A stretch of 64,000 nucleotides of DNA, taken from NCBI GenBank assembly GCA_946699065.1, contig CAMPDV010000123.1, positions 248,001-312,000 of the forward strand, in the 5' to 3' direction. Position numbers and translations under genes: made by a program. Below the pieces are notes generated by a model. It had not been told where the DNA came from and did not search any database. It was given only the letters and a program-made list of their open reading frames with translations. This DNA is from Loxodes magnus (lineage: Eukaryota; Ciliophora; Karyorelictea; Loxodida; Loxodidae). Shown one piece after another: positions 12,401 to 25,800 of the stretch; position 1 is the stretch's first letter; each line of letters opens with the position of its first letter.

Positions 12401-13811
12401 CTTTTTTCCTATATAACTTTTTTCTAGTTTATCTTTCATATAATCTTTTATTATCAAATCAACTTTAGCTTAAAAATCTTCATAGATTCTTATGAATTTC
12501 TCGAATTTTTGTACCTCATGTTATATCAAATAGTTCTCTCTACTCCTATTGTTCTTAGATTTCAAATGCATTTTTATCTCCTTTGTATTCTGAACATTAT
12601 GATATGGTTTTCACTTTCTCTTGCATCATTACAGAAAGAGCTTTGTAGGTATCTTTCTTTTAAGTAATCCTAGCTCCCACTTATTCTAAATATGTAGTAT
12701 ATTTTTTCTATTTTTATTGTATCTTAGTTAGGTGGTCCTACTACATATTCATCATGTTTTTCTATATTGTAATGTTGTTATCATTTACTTCATTCTATCT
12801 TCTACGTATAATCTATATTCTCAATTTGCACAGTTTAATTATTTTTTTTATTATCATCTTTTTGTCCTCAATTCACATTTTATTGCAATTTTATTCAAGT
12901 ATAAAGTTCTCTTCTTTACTTAGGTCCAACATTAATCCGTCTACTGCTTTTTTAGCCTATTAATCTCAACGTTTTCAATCATAGATAATCTTTAAATTTC
13001 GTAAACTACAGTTCATGTTCTAACATCTCATTTTGTACTTAAAAAGGGGCATCTATGATTGTTCGTAAAGATCTTCTCTTTATTATTTCTATCCATCACT
13101 TATTTTCCTACAAATTATTCCTAACATGGGATCACTTCTGTCCCATAACTGAAAACTGACGAAAGTTTTTATCATTATTCCTGCATTATATGTATCCCTT
13201 ATTCATTTTATTTTTCCCAGTATTCGTCTTTACATCTTTTATGCTGCTTCTAGTCTATTCACCATATATTTTTCAAAACTGATGTTCTCTTCTATTATAT
13301 GACCTAGGTACTCTTTCGATCTTTAAATTTCCCACATAGTATTTCCATCTCAGTTACTATTTTATCCTTTATTTTGTTTTATCTCCAATTTCTACTTTTC
13401 TCCCCATGAGGTTAAATTTTCGATTACTTCCTATAATTATTACCTTCACTTTTAAGTCATCTGCTCATGCAAAACTTCCTGCACATATTTCTTATCCCTC
13501 TTTTATAGTCTATCGTAACTTTCTAATCTTCCAAACTATGTCTTGCTACTATCAAGTTAAGGCGATGTTGTTTTATTTGTCGCGAATGATTTTGCTAGTT
13601 AATCATTCATTTTCAGTTTATCTTCTTCTTCACAGTAGAAGTTCGCTAGAAGTTTAATTATCTATTCCGGTACTTTTAGTTTGATTAAGATTTATCCTAT
13701 ATCTTTGCACCGAGTCATAAGCTTTTTTAATATCAACAAATATTACAAAAACATCTTTTTTATTCCGCATTACTCATTCCTTTACTTAGATTTATAGTAA
13801 GCATGATTTTC
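12401..13811 (-). pseudogene. LINE-type reverse transcriptase fragment (first array unit)
   Basis: On the minus strand the unit shows reverse-transcriptase signatures in several frames. FVDIKKAYDSV at about 13741-13708 is RT motif A. FAWADDLK at about 13480-13456 is the catalytic ADD box, with TGA read as Trp. YLGHIIEE at about 13312-13290, GIMIKTFVSFQLW and the terminal CNDARESENHII near 12634-12602 match the thumb and C-terminal Cys/His tail of LINE polymerases. The motifs need frame changes, and the span between motifs A and C is short. This is therefore a decayed, 5'-truncated copy, not an active polymerase. The same fragment recurs in every following unit, and a diverged plus-strand copy lies at 55185-56165. 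Confidence 0.8.
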
Positions 13812-16800
13812 CTTTTTTCCTATATAACTTTTTTCTAGTTTATCTTTCATATAATCTTTTATTATCAAATCAACTTTAGCTTAAAAATCTTCATAGATTC
13901 TTATGAATTTCTCGAATTTTTGTACCTCATGTTATATCAAATAGTTCTCTCTACTCCTATTGTTCTTAGATTTCAAATGCATTTTTATCTCCTTTGTATT
14001 CTGAACATTATGATATGGTTTTCACTTTCTCTTGCATCATTACAGAAAGAGCTTTGTAGGTATCTTTCTTTTAAGTAATCCTAGCTCCCACTTATTCTAA
14101 ATATGTAGTATATTTTTTCTATTTTTATTGTATCTTAGTTAGGTGGTCCTACTACATATTCATCATGTTTTTCTATATTGTAATGTTGTTATCATTTACT
14201 TCATTCTATCTTCTACGTATAATCTATATTCTCAATTTGCACAGTTTAATTATTTTTTTTATTATCATCTTTTTGTCCTCAATTCACATTTTATTGCAAT
14301 TTTATTCAAGTATAAAGTTCTCTTCTTTACTTAGGTCCAACATTAATCCGTCTACTGCTTTTTTAGCCTATTAATCTCAACGTTTTCAATCATAGATAAT
14401 CTTTAAATTTCGTAAACTACAGTTCATGTTCTAACATCTCATTTTGTACTTAAAAAGGGGCATCTATGATTGTTCGTAAAGATCTTCTCTTTATTATTTC
14501 TATCCATCACTTATTTTCCTACAAATTATTCCTAACATGGGATCACTTCTGTCCCATAACTGAAAACTGACGAAAGTTTTTATCATTATTCCTGCATTAT
14601 ATGTATCCCTTATTCATTTTATTTTTCCCAGTATTCGTCTTTACATCTTTTATGCTGCTTCTAGTCTATTCACCATATATTTTTCAAAACTGATGTTCTC
14701 TTCTATTATATGACCTAGGTACTCTTTCGATCTTTAAATTTCCCACATAGTATTTCCATCTCAGTTACTATTTTATCCTTTATTTTGTTTTATCTCCAAT
14801 TTCTACTTTTCTCCCCATGAGGTTAAATTTTCGATTACTTCCTATAATTATTACCTTCACTTTTAAGTCATCTGCTCATGCAAAACTTCCTGCACATATT
14901 TCTTATCCCTCTTTTATAGTCTATCGTAACTTTCTAATCTTCCAAACTATGTCTTGCTACTATCAAGTTAAGGCGATGTTGTTTTATTTGTCGCGAATGA
15001 TTTTGCTAGTTAATCATTCATTTTCAGTTTATCTTCTTCTTCACAGTAGAAGTTCGCTAGAAGTTTAATTATCTATTCCGGTACTTTTAGTTTGATTAAG
15101 ATTTATCCTATATCTTTGCACCGAGTCATAAGCTTTTTTAATATCAACAAATATTACAAAAACATCTTTTTTATTCCGCATTACTCATTCCTTTACTTAG
15201 ATTTATAGTAAGCATGATTTTCCTTTTTTCCTATATAACTTTTTTCTAGTTTATCTTTCATATAATCTTTTATTATCAAATCAACTTTAGCTTAAAAATC
15301 TTCATAGATTCTTATGAATTTCTCGAATTTTTGTACCTCATGTTATATCAAATAGTTCTCTCTACTCCTATTGTTCTTAGATTTCAAATGCATTTTTATC
15401 TCCTTTGTATTCTGAACATTATGATATGGTTTTCACTTTCTCTTGCATCATTACAGAAAGAGCTTTGTAGGTATCTTTCTTTTAAGTAATCCTAGCTCCC
15501 ACTTATTCTAAATATGTAGTATATTTTTTCTATTTTTATTGTATCTTAGTTAGGTGGTCCTACTACATATTCATCATGTTTTTCTATATTGTAATGTTGT
15601 TATCATTTACTTCATTCTATCTTCTACGTATAATCTATATTCTCAATTTGCACAGTTTAATTATTTTTTTTATTATCATCTTTTTGTCCTCAATTCACAT
15701 TTTATTGCAATTTTATTCAAGTATAAAGTTCTCTTCTTTACTTAGGTCCAACATTAATCCGTCTACTGCTTTTTTAGCCTATTAATCTCAACGTTTTCAA
15801 TCATAGATAATCTTTAAATTTCGTAAACTACAGTTCATGTTCTAACATCTCATTTTGTACTTAAAAAGGGGCATCTATGATTGTTCGTAAAGATCTTCTC
15901 TTTATTATTTCTATCCATCACTTATTTTCCTACAAATTATTCCTAACATGGGATCACTTCTGTCCCATAACTGAAAACTGACGAAAGTTTTTATCATTAT
16001 TCCTGCATTATATGTATCCCTTATTCATTTTATTTTTCCCAGTATTCGTCTTTACATCTTTTATGCTGCTTCTAGTCTATTCACCATATATTTTTCAAAA
16101 CTGATGTTCTCTTCTATTATATGACCTAGGTACTCTTTCGATCTTTAAATTTCCCACATAGTATTTCCATCTCAGTTACTATTTTATCCTTTATTTTGTT
16201 TTATCTCCAATTTCTACTTTTCTCCCCATGAGGTTAAATTTTCGATTACTTCCTATAATTATTACCTTCACTTTTAAGTCATCTGCTCATGCAAAACTTC
16301 CTGCACATATTTCTTATCCCTCTTTTATAGTCTATCGTAACTTTCTAATCTTCCAAACTATGTCTTGCTACTATCAAGTTAAGGCGATGTTGTTTTATTT
16401 GTCGCGAATGATTTTGCTAGTTAATCATTCATTTTCAGTTTATCTTCTTCTTCACAGTAGAAGTTCGCTAGAAGTTTAATTATCTATTCCGGTACTTTTA
16501 GTTTGATTAAGATTTATCCTATATCTTTGCACCGAGTCATAAGCTTTTTTAATATCAACAAATATTACAAAAACATCTTTTTTATTCCGCATTACTCATT
16601 CCTTTACTTAGATTTATAGTAAGCATGATTTTCCTTTTTTCCTATATAACTTTTTTCTAGTTTATCTTTCATATAATCTTTTATTATCAAATCAACTTTA
16701 GCTTAAAAATCTTCATAGATTCTTATGAATTTCTCGAATTTTTGTACCTCATGTTATATCAAATAGTTCTCTCTACTCCTATTGTTCTTAGATTTCAAAT

Positions 16801-19800
16801 GCATTTTTATCTCCTTTGTATTCTGAACATTATGATATGGTTTTCACTTTCTCTTGCATCATTACAGAAAGAGCTTTGTAGGTATCTTTCTTTTAAGTAA
16901 TCCTAGCTCCCACTTATTCTAAATATGTAGTATATTTTTTCTATTTTTATTGTATCTTAGTTAGGTGGTCCTACTACATATTCATCATGTTTTTCTATAT
17001 TGTAATGTTGTTATCATTTACTTCATTCTATCTTCTACGTATAATCTATATTCTCAATTTGCACAGTTTAATTATTTTTTTTATTATCATCTTTTTGTCC
17101 TCAATTCACATTTTATTGCAATTTTATTCAAGTATAAAGTTCTCTTCTTTACTTAGGTCCAACATTAATCCGTCTACTGCTTTTTTAGCCTATTAATCTC
17201 AACGTTTTCAATCATAGATAATCTTTAAATTTCGTAAACTACAGTTCATGTTCTAACATCTCATTTTGTACTTAAAAAGGGGCATCTATGATTGTTCGTA
17301 AAGATCTTCTCTTTATTATTTCTATCCATCACTTATTTTCCTACAAATTATTCCTAACATGGGATCACTTCTGTCCCATAACTGAAAACTGACGAAAGTT
17401 TTTATCATTATTCCTGCATTATATGTATCCCTTATTCATTTTATTTTTCCCAGTATTCGTCTTTACATCTTTTATGCTGCTTCTAGTCTATTCACCATAT
17501 ATTTTTCAAAACTGATGTTCTCTTCTATTATATGACCTAGGTACTCTTTCGATCTTTAAATTTCCCACATAGTATTTCCATCTCAGTTACTATTTTATCC
17601 TTTATTTTGTTTTATCTCCAATTTCTACTTTTCTCCCCATGAGGTTAAATTTTCGATTACTTCCTATAATTATTACCTTCACTTTTAAGTCATCTGCTCA
17701 TGCAAAACTTCCTGCACATATTTCTTATCCCTCTTTTATAGTCTATCGTAACTTTCTAATCTTCCAAACTATGTCTTGCTACTATCAAGTTAAGGCGATG
17801 TTGTTTTATTTGTCGCGAATGATTTTGCTAGTTAATCATTCATTTTCAGTTTATCTTCTTCTTCACAGTAGAAGTTCGCTAGAAGTTTAATTATCTATTC
17901 CGGTACTTTTAGTTTGATTAAGATTTATCCTATATCTTTGCACCGAGTCATAAGCTTTTTTAATATCAACAAATATTACAAAAACATCTTTTTTATTCCG
18001 CATTACTCATTCCTTTACTTAGATTTATAGTAAGCATGATTTTCCTTTTTTCCTATATAACTTTTTTCTAGTTTATCTTTCATATAATCTTTTATTATCA
18101 AATCAACTTTAGCTTAAAAATCTTCATAGATTCTTATGAATTTCTCGAATTTTTGTACCTCATGTTATATCAAATAGTTCTCTCTACTCCTATTGTTCTT
18201 AGATTTCAAATGCATTTTTATCTCCTTTGTATTCTGAACATTATGATATGGTTTTCACTTTCTCTTGCATCATTACAGAAAGAGCTTTGTAGGTATCTTT
18301 CTTTTAAGTAATCCTAGCTCCCACTTATTCTAAATATGTAGTATATTTTTTCTATTTTTATTGTATCTTAGTTAGGTGGTCCTACTACATATTCATCATG
18401 TTTTTCTATATTGTAATGTTGTTATCATTTACTTCATTCTATCTTCTACGTATAATCTATATTCTCAATTTGCACAGTTTAATTATTTTTTTTATTATCA
18501 TCTTTTTGTCCTCAATTCACATTTTATTGCAATTTTATTCAAGTATAAAGTTCTCTTCTTTACTTAGGTCCAACATTAATCCGTCTACTGCTTTTTTAGC
18601 CTATTAATCTCAACGTTTTCAATCATAGATAATCTTTAAATTTCGTAAACTACAGTTCATGTTCTAACATCTCATTTTGTACTTAAAAAGGGGCATCTAT
18701 GATTGTTCGTAAAGATCTTCTCTTTATTATTTCTATCCATCACTTATTTTCCTACAAATTATTCCTAACATGGGATCACTTCTGTCCCATAACTGAAAAC
18801 TGACGAAAGTTTTTATCATTATTCCTGCATTATATGTATCCCTTATTCATTTTATTTTTCCCAGTATTCGTCTTTACATCTTTTATGCTGCTTCTAGTCT
18901 ATTCACCATATATTTTTCAAAACTGATGTTCTCTTCTATTATATGACCTAGGTACTCTTTCGATCTTTAAATTTCCCACATAGTATTTCCATCTCAGTTA
19001 CTATTTTATCCTTTATTTTGTTTTATCTCCAATTTCTACTTTTCTCCCCATGAGGTTAAATTTTCGATTACTTCCTATAATTATTACCTTCACTTTTAAG
19101 TCATCTGCTCATGCAAAACTTCCTGCACATATTTCTTATCCCTCTTTTATAGTCTATCGTAACTTTCTAATCTTCCAAACTATGTCTTGCTACTATCAAG
19201 TTAAGGCGATGTTGTTTTATTTGTCGCGAATGATTTTGCTAGTTAATCATTCATTTTCAGTTTATCTTCTTCTTCACAGTAGAAGTTCGCTAGAAGTTTA
19301 ATTATCTATTCCGGTACTTTTAGTTTGATTAAGATTTATCCTATATCTTTGCACCGAGTCATAAGCTTTTTTAATATCAACAAATATTACAAAAACATCT
19401 TTTTTATTCCGCATTACTCATTCCTTTACTTAGATTTATAGTAAGCATGATTTTCCTTTTTTCCTATATAACTTTTTTCTAGTTTATCTTTCATATAATC
19501 TTTTATTATCAAATCAACTTTAGCTTAAAAATCTTCATAGATTCTTATGAATTTCTCGAATTTTTGTACCTCATGTTATATCAAATAGTTCTCTCTACTC
19601 CTATTGTTCTTAGATTTCAAATGCATTTTTATCTCCTTTGTATTCTGAACATTATGATATGGTTTTCACTTTCTCTTGCATCATTACAGAAAGAGCTTTG
19701 TAGGTATCTTTCTTTTAAGTAATCCTAGCTCCCACTTATTCTAAATATGTAGTATATTTTTTCTATTTTTATTGTATCTTAGTTAGGTGGTCCTACTACA

Positions 19801-21234
19801 TATTCATCATGTTTTTCTATATTGTAATGTTGTTATCATTTACTTCATTCTATCTTCTACGTATAATCTATATTCTCAATTTGCACAGTTTAATTATTTT
19901 TTTTATTATCATCTTTTTGTCCTCAATTCACATTTTATTGCAATTTTATTCAAGTATAAAGTTCTCTTCTTTACTTAGGTCCAACATTAATCCGTCTACT
20001 GCTTTTTTAGCCTATTAATCTCAACGTTTTCAATCATAGATAATCTTTAAATTTCGTAAACTACAGTTCATGTTCTAACATCTCATTTTGTACTTAAAAA
20101 GGGGCATCTATGATTGTTCGTAAAGATCTTCTCTTTATTATTTCTATCCATCACTTATTTTCCTACAAATTATTCCTAACATGGGATCACTTCTGTCCCA
20201 TAACTGAAAACTGACGAAAGTTTTTATCATTATTCCTGCATTATATGTATCCCTTATTCATTTTATTTTTCCCAGTATTCGTCTTTACATCTTTTATGCT
20301 GCTTCTAGTCTATTCACCATATATTTTTCAAAACTGATGTTCTCTTCTATTATATGACCTAGGTACTCTTTCGATCTTTAAATTTCCCACATAGTATTTC
20401 CATCTCAGTTACTATTTTATCCTTTATTTTGTTTTATCTCCAATTTCTACTTTTCTCCCCATGAGGTTAAATTTTCGATTACTTCCTATAATTATTACCT
20501 TCACTTTTAAGTCATCTGCTCATGCAAAACTTCCTGCACATATTTCTTATCCCTCTTTTATAGTCTATCGTAACTTTCTAATCTTCCAAACTATGTCTTG
20601 CTACTATCAAGTTAAGGCGATGTTGTTTTATTTGTCGCGAATGATTTTGCTAGTTAATCATTCATTTTCAGTTTATCTTCTTCTTCACAGTAGAAGTTCG
20701 CTAGAAGTTTAATTATCTATTCCGGTACTTTTAGTTTGATTAAGATTTATCCTATATCTTTGCACCGAGTCATAAGCTTTTTTAATATCAACAAATATTA
20801 CAAAAACATCTTTTTTATTCCGCATTACTCATTCCTTTACTTAGATTTATAGTAAGCATGATTTTCCTTTTTTCCTATATAACTTTTTTCTAGTTTATCT
20901 TTCATATAATCTTTTATTATCAAATCAACTTTAGCTTAAAAATCTTCATAGATTCTTATGAATTTCTCGAATTTTTGTACCTCATGTTATATCAAATAGT
21001 TCTCTCTACTCCTATTGTTCTTAGATTTCAAATGCATTTTTATCTCCTTTGTATTCTGAACATTATGATATGGTTTTCACTTTCTCTTGCATCATTACAG
21101 AAAGAGCTTTGTAGGTATCTTTCTTTTAAGTAATCCTAGCTCCCACTTATTCTAAATATGTAGTATATTTTTTCTATTTTTATTGTATCTTAGTTAGGTG
21201 GTCCTACTACATATTCATCATGTTTTTCTATATT
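12401..21234 (-). repeat. Tandem array of 1,411-bp LINE-fragment units (6.26 copies)
   Basis: Six full units start at 12401, 13812, 15223, 16634, 18045 and 19456, and a partial unit spans 20867-21234. The total of 8,834 bp equals 6 x 1,411 + 368. Units look identical on reading. Read on the minus strand each unit is a reverse-transcriptase fragment of a non-LTR retrotransposon. The array sits between the inner ends of the two inverted gene segments. The last partial unit breaks off inside the RT C-terminal region. Confidence 0.95.
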
Positions 21235-22218
21235 TATGTTTTTTTTGGAATAGCTTAAGTATTAGGATTTAAATTTGCTTCTCTTGCTCTTTACTGTTTT
21301 TTATATTAAATGTGTTTTTTAATTACTTTACGCTTCATTTTTTTTATTTATTATTCTCATTAATTTTTTTGATTTTTTTTGTTTACTATTTTATTTCTAA
21401 TTTCAATTATTTTTAAATTTTTACAAATTTCTTAATTAGTTTCAATATTAAATCTTTTTTTCTTCTAAACATTTCATAGTTATTATTTTTGTTATCTTTT
21501 TTTTATTTATTCTTCTTTTTATCATCTTTTTTTTATTTGTTTCTCATTTTTTATTGATTAAATATTAAATATTTTGTTTAAATAATTCAGTTTCTAAGTA
21601 TGAGCTCTGAATTTATAGATATCAATTTTTTTTAATCGAAATGATAATCCTGAACATTTCTTTTTCTCTTTTTATTCTGTCGTGCTATGCTGTTAATCAC
21701 TTATAATTAATTTTTAAATAACCTATCAAACCCAGCAGTTTGATATCTTTTTAATATACTTCAAATTGTTGATTTTTATAGATGATTAATTAAAAATAAT
21801 TATCTTTTTACCGAAATTCATATCTGTAAAAAAATGTTTTGCAATTTCCATTTCAACAATCTTGATTCAATTTTCTATATTCTTTTCTTTTTTAGCTTGC
21901 TCACTAAGCAAATTTTTTCAATATCTTTATTACTTGGTCATAATTTTGATCTAAATTTTAGTTTCTTCGAAGCAACTTTGAATGAAAAAATTTAATTCTT
22001 TTTCAATTTGATAAAGTAATCTTCGAGTAGGGAAGTTAAGATTTATGTAATATTGTTGTAAGCTATAAGTTTAAGTAAATCGTAATTCTTGGATTCTTTA
22101 AATTCTTCTATTAAATCTTACTTGCTGGATTGTATATAAGTCCAATTTTAATTTGCTTAATAAGTTTTTCCTTATAATTATCTTCATTTCCTTTAATAAT
22201 ATCTCTTATAATACTCAT
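21235..22218 (-). CDS. Unrecognised Lys/Gln-rich protein gene, copy 2 (cut by LINE array)
   Basis: It starts at the ATG complementary to 22216-22218 (MSIIRDII) and reads leftward toward the LINE array junction at 21235. It has about 350 bp (21782-22132) that copies 1 and 3 lack, encoding a plausible helical stretch including QASQKRKEYRKLNQDCW. It then rejoins the shared motif NQQFEVYQKD. The far part is Lys/Asn/Gln-rich and low in complexity. Homology with copy 1 fades after the region matching IKRERN. It is probably truncated or degraded; no family recognised. Confidence 0.35.
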
Positions 22219-22810
22219 ATGCAAATTAGATTCAGAAATAGTTAATTAATATAGCTCTTAAATAAATTAGAGAGATTACTGAATTAATTATTCATTTTGT
22301 TATAGTTATAGATAGAGGAAATTATTTTTATTTTTAGACTTTAATTTTATTATTTTTATTAAAGCTAAAAAATCGCTGCTAAGTGACGAAATTGCTATCA
22401 TCAAAGAGTTTTTATGAAAGTCTAGATTTCAAAGGCATTTAGAAATTAATATCTTTAATTCCTAAGCACTAAGAATCCATTTTTCTTTGCTCCAGAAGGA
22501 AATGTTTATCATAATGAGTTGAAGAATATTCCATTTAGAATTACTATCTTTATTCTCCTATCAGTTGATTGTGAAATAATCCACCAAATACATAGTTAAA
22601 CTAAAGCTCATATAGACACTATTTAGCATATGATTATTTTAAAATCACTTACTAAAAATAGTCTTGAAATTAACTTATTTATCATTATATTTTAATTTAT
22701 TTATTAAAGCCAAAATTAATTAGATTAAGGAACTTTATTTTAAACAACATTTGCTGCAAAATAGAAAAAAGAAATTGAATAGTTGGATAGACTGTTTTGT
22801 TAGTAATTAA
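22219..22810. other. Spacer between receptor gene copy 2 and next gene
   Basis: This is the counterpart of 9388-9738 and 63232-63783, conserved between copies. No gene supported. It contains the receptor 3' end region, including a T/A-rich stretch shared with copies 1 and 3. Confidence 0.4.
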
Positions 22811-25800
22811 TCAATCCGAAGGCAGCATTTTTCCAGATTTTATTTCGAATTCTTCTGAATTTTTTTCCTAATCTTCACTGGATTCTTTGTTCTCCCCTTA
22901 TTCTTACTTTTCCTCTTCTTCTTCTTCATCTTCATCTTCATCTTCGACTTCTTCTTATTCTTCATCTTCATCTTCATCTTCCTTTTTATCTTCCTCTTGT
23001 TCCTCAATTTTGCTTGCATCTAACTCTCTGTCATTTGATTTAAAGTTATCTTCTTCCTCAACTTTACTTTAGATCTCTTTGGATTCCAAAGATTTCTAAC
23101 TTTGACTGATTTCTTATTATAAGCTTTCATTTTACTCTATTTCATTTGGATTTTAACTTTAAATATGCTAAATTTCATAAATTAGCTCCTCATTAGCCTA
23201 ATCGCTTTTAGCTTCCTCTTAGTTTTAAAAGATTTATTGGCTTGAATCGTTCTAACTTAAATATGATTTGCTAAGATTTGAAGATTAGCTTTCTTTCCTC
23301 TCTAATTACTCTTCTACAATGGGTATATTTTCTAACTATGAAATCGATATTTTTTTTAAAGACTTCAATCTAGTTTAATTTCCTTCAACTTTATCCATGG
23401 TCTTATTTTAAAAACGTCAAGTCTTTGTTTATGTAAAATCCAGTTCATTTTGAGATAAATCAAAGGAAGCCTAGCTTGTTTCTACACCTTTTGAAATGCT
23501 AGTAAGTTTAGTTATTTTAAATTTAGACAACTAGGAGACGAAGCTTTCACTATCATTAATGAAGATTGGATTCTTTTTCATATTTTTCTTTATTCTTCTA
23601 ATCCCAATCTCAACTCTCTTTTGTTGGTTTTTTATATGCTACTCAAGCAATTTCACATCAGCGTTAATTTTAAATGCAAATCTGAATAGCCTAACTGTAT
23701 CAGTTTCGATTTCCTACAGCAGCTCTCTTAATTTTCTGATTCTTAGAATAGCATAGATTAGAGTCAGAAAGATTCCACTACTTAATAAGGCTATAAGCAA
23801 GTATTTTTAACGCTCTTCTATGGCTATGTATATAGAGCTGAATAGAGAGATAATAAAGACGAATGATAGTAACGTCTAATGAATGAAGTTCAATCTGGAG
23901 TATGTTATGGGCTTTTTCCTTTGGACGCATATTAAAAGCACTAAGATAAAAAAGACGTGGATAAAGCCAAAGGTTTTTGGGTATTTCTTTTTTAAGGTTA
24001 TGTTTGTCATAATTAGCAGGATTTGTATAAGAGATTTGTTAATAATATGGTAAGGCTACTCTCTTATATGCTAGCTTTCAGTAAGGCATTATCAGTGGGG
24101 TCTAGATAGAATAGTAAGAGGAATGTAGAGGCATAGAACAATGAAAGAAAAAGAAAAAATTACTTTATGATTGAATGAGAAACATTACATGTTGCAATCG
24201 AAAGTATGAAAACTCTCTTCCAACTGGATTTCTCCATCTAAATTATTATCTCTTCCATATAGGCATTAAAATGTAAGGCACAAGTTATAAATGATTGGAA
24301 TGAAGAATATTTCATTTATGAGTAGAGAGAAATTAAATGAGAGGGATCCAAGATACTTCAGTAAGCTATTTTTGAAATTAATTTCGAACTTAAAAATGAA
24401 GGAAAACAAGAGGAAGATGCTAATTACAGCGATGCATATTAGTATTTCATTTACCATCCAGAATGCTGCTCTTTTTCGAAATGTTATCAATTTATAAATA
24501 TCAAGAATTGCGACTTCTATCGAGACGTTTGCATAAGGATGAATAAACTGTAAATTTTATCCTAGAGCTAAATATTAAACTACTTATATAGCCAGAATCA
24601 TAGTAAATACCTAATCTTCATCAGTTAGCCAGTCTTTCTTAGTTATATTCTTGAATCTAAACCCTTTCCAAATTTTCTATCCAAAGAAATAGGAAATCAA
24701 AGCAATAAGAAGTATAGCACAGCTTGTTATGATTACTATATTATATCCCATTTCATAGTCTTCAATCCATCTTTCAGAAAAATCGCATAAACTGTTGTAT
24801 TTTTCAAACTTATCTTTTGGCACTTTTGTTGAATTATCATTTCACACGATATCACCTTAAAAATTCCATACAATTGAACAGGTTAAGCAATAAATCTCCT
24901 TATTAACTTATATAGGAAAACCTTATTCATTCCATAACTCATTCTTGAAGTGAAAGCTTGATATATCTCTATAGTTAGTTTCCAGCTCAAATTTAACTGT
25001 ACCTGAACATCCTTAAAACCTTGTTTTTCTGATACTTTTTATTAAGTCCTCTGAACTACCATAGTCAAGGCCTGAATTGATAGCATTTTAAATTCCATGA
25101 GCTATTATATAGGGAATTTCTAGTACTTGACAAATAACTTCATTATTAGGATTGCACTATTTCTATATCTAATACAATCTTTATCCTTCTTCTCCTGTTC
25201 ACTCTTCTAGGATTATTAGAACTGCTCCATATATTAACTTCTTTACTCTAAAGATATGATCGTCAGTCATATTCTAATTAAAGAGTAGAGAACTCGGATA
25301 TAGCGTAATGAAATTAATATCTCCTTGCTTGTAGCCTAGGTCATATATAAAATTAGCCATAAGGTTGAGTATGTCATTAACTATCAGTATAATTATTTTT
25401 ATTTCCTTTTTCAGAATTTCCCTTGTAATGTTAAAGACTAGCTATTCACGCTCTTGATCAGTGTAGTTTAATTAGTAGTATGTTACTGAGTTTTAAATAG
25501 TAACATCATTTTCTTAAGCTCATCTTAGTAAGTCACTATGCATTTTAATTTATGAAAGTTCTGATTTCTAGACTAATAATCCTATTTTCTTCCAACCCTT
25601 TCTTTCTATAAACTTGGTAATGGCTTATGTAAAGCGGCCATTATAGACGTAGTTATTGAGAACATTATCGTATATATCTGTTTCATTATATAAATACTCT
25701 TTCGATGTTATTAAATAAGGATTATGAACTTCTGCTTATTCTAGAACTTTGTAGACAAAGTATCAAGTTAATATTGCTAACGATCCAAAGTGTGCTATGC

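Noticed and set aside
12732-20712. Recurrent plus-strand frames of 63, 69 and 83 residues in each 1,411-bp unit
   Set aside because: They are antisense to the LINE reverse-transcriptase fragment on the minus strand, which shows real RT motifs.
22887-23072. Ser-rich plus-strand frame
   Set aside because: It is the antisense of the Asp/Glu-rich tail of the receptor gene copy 2.
24266-24497. Short frames on both strands within receptor copy 2 (and matching ones at 7581-7769 and 61635-61823)
   Set aside because: They lie inside the long receptor frame. The minus-strand one at 24266-24490 is simply the part of that frame between standard stops, and the opposite-strand ones are shadows.
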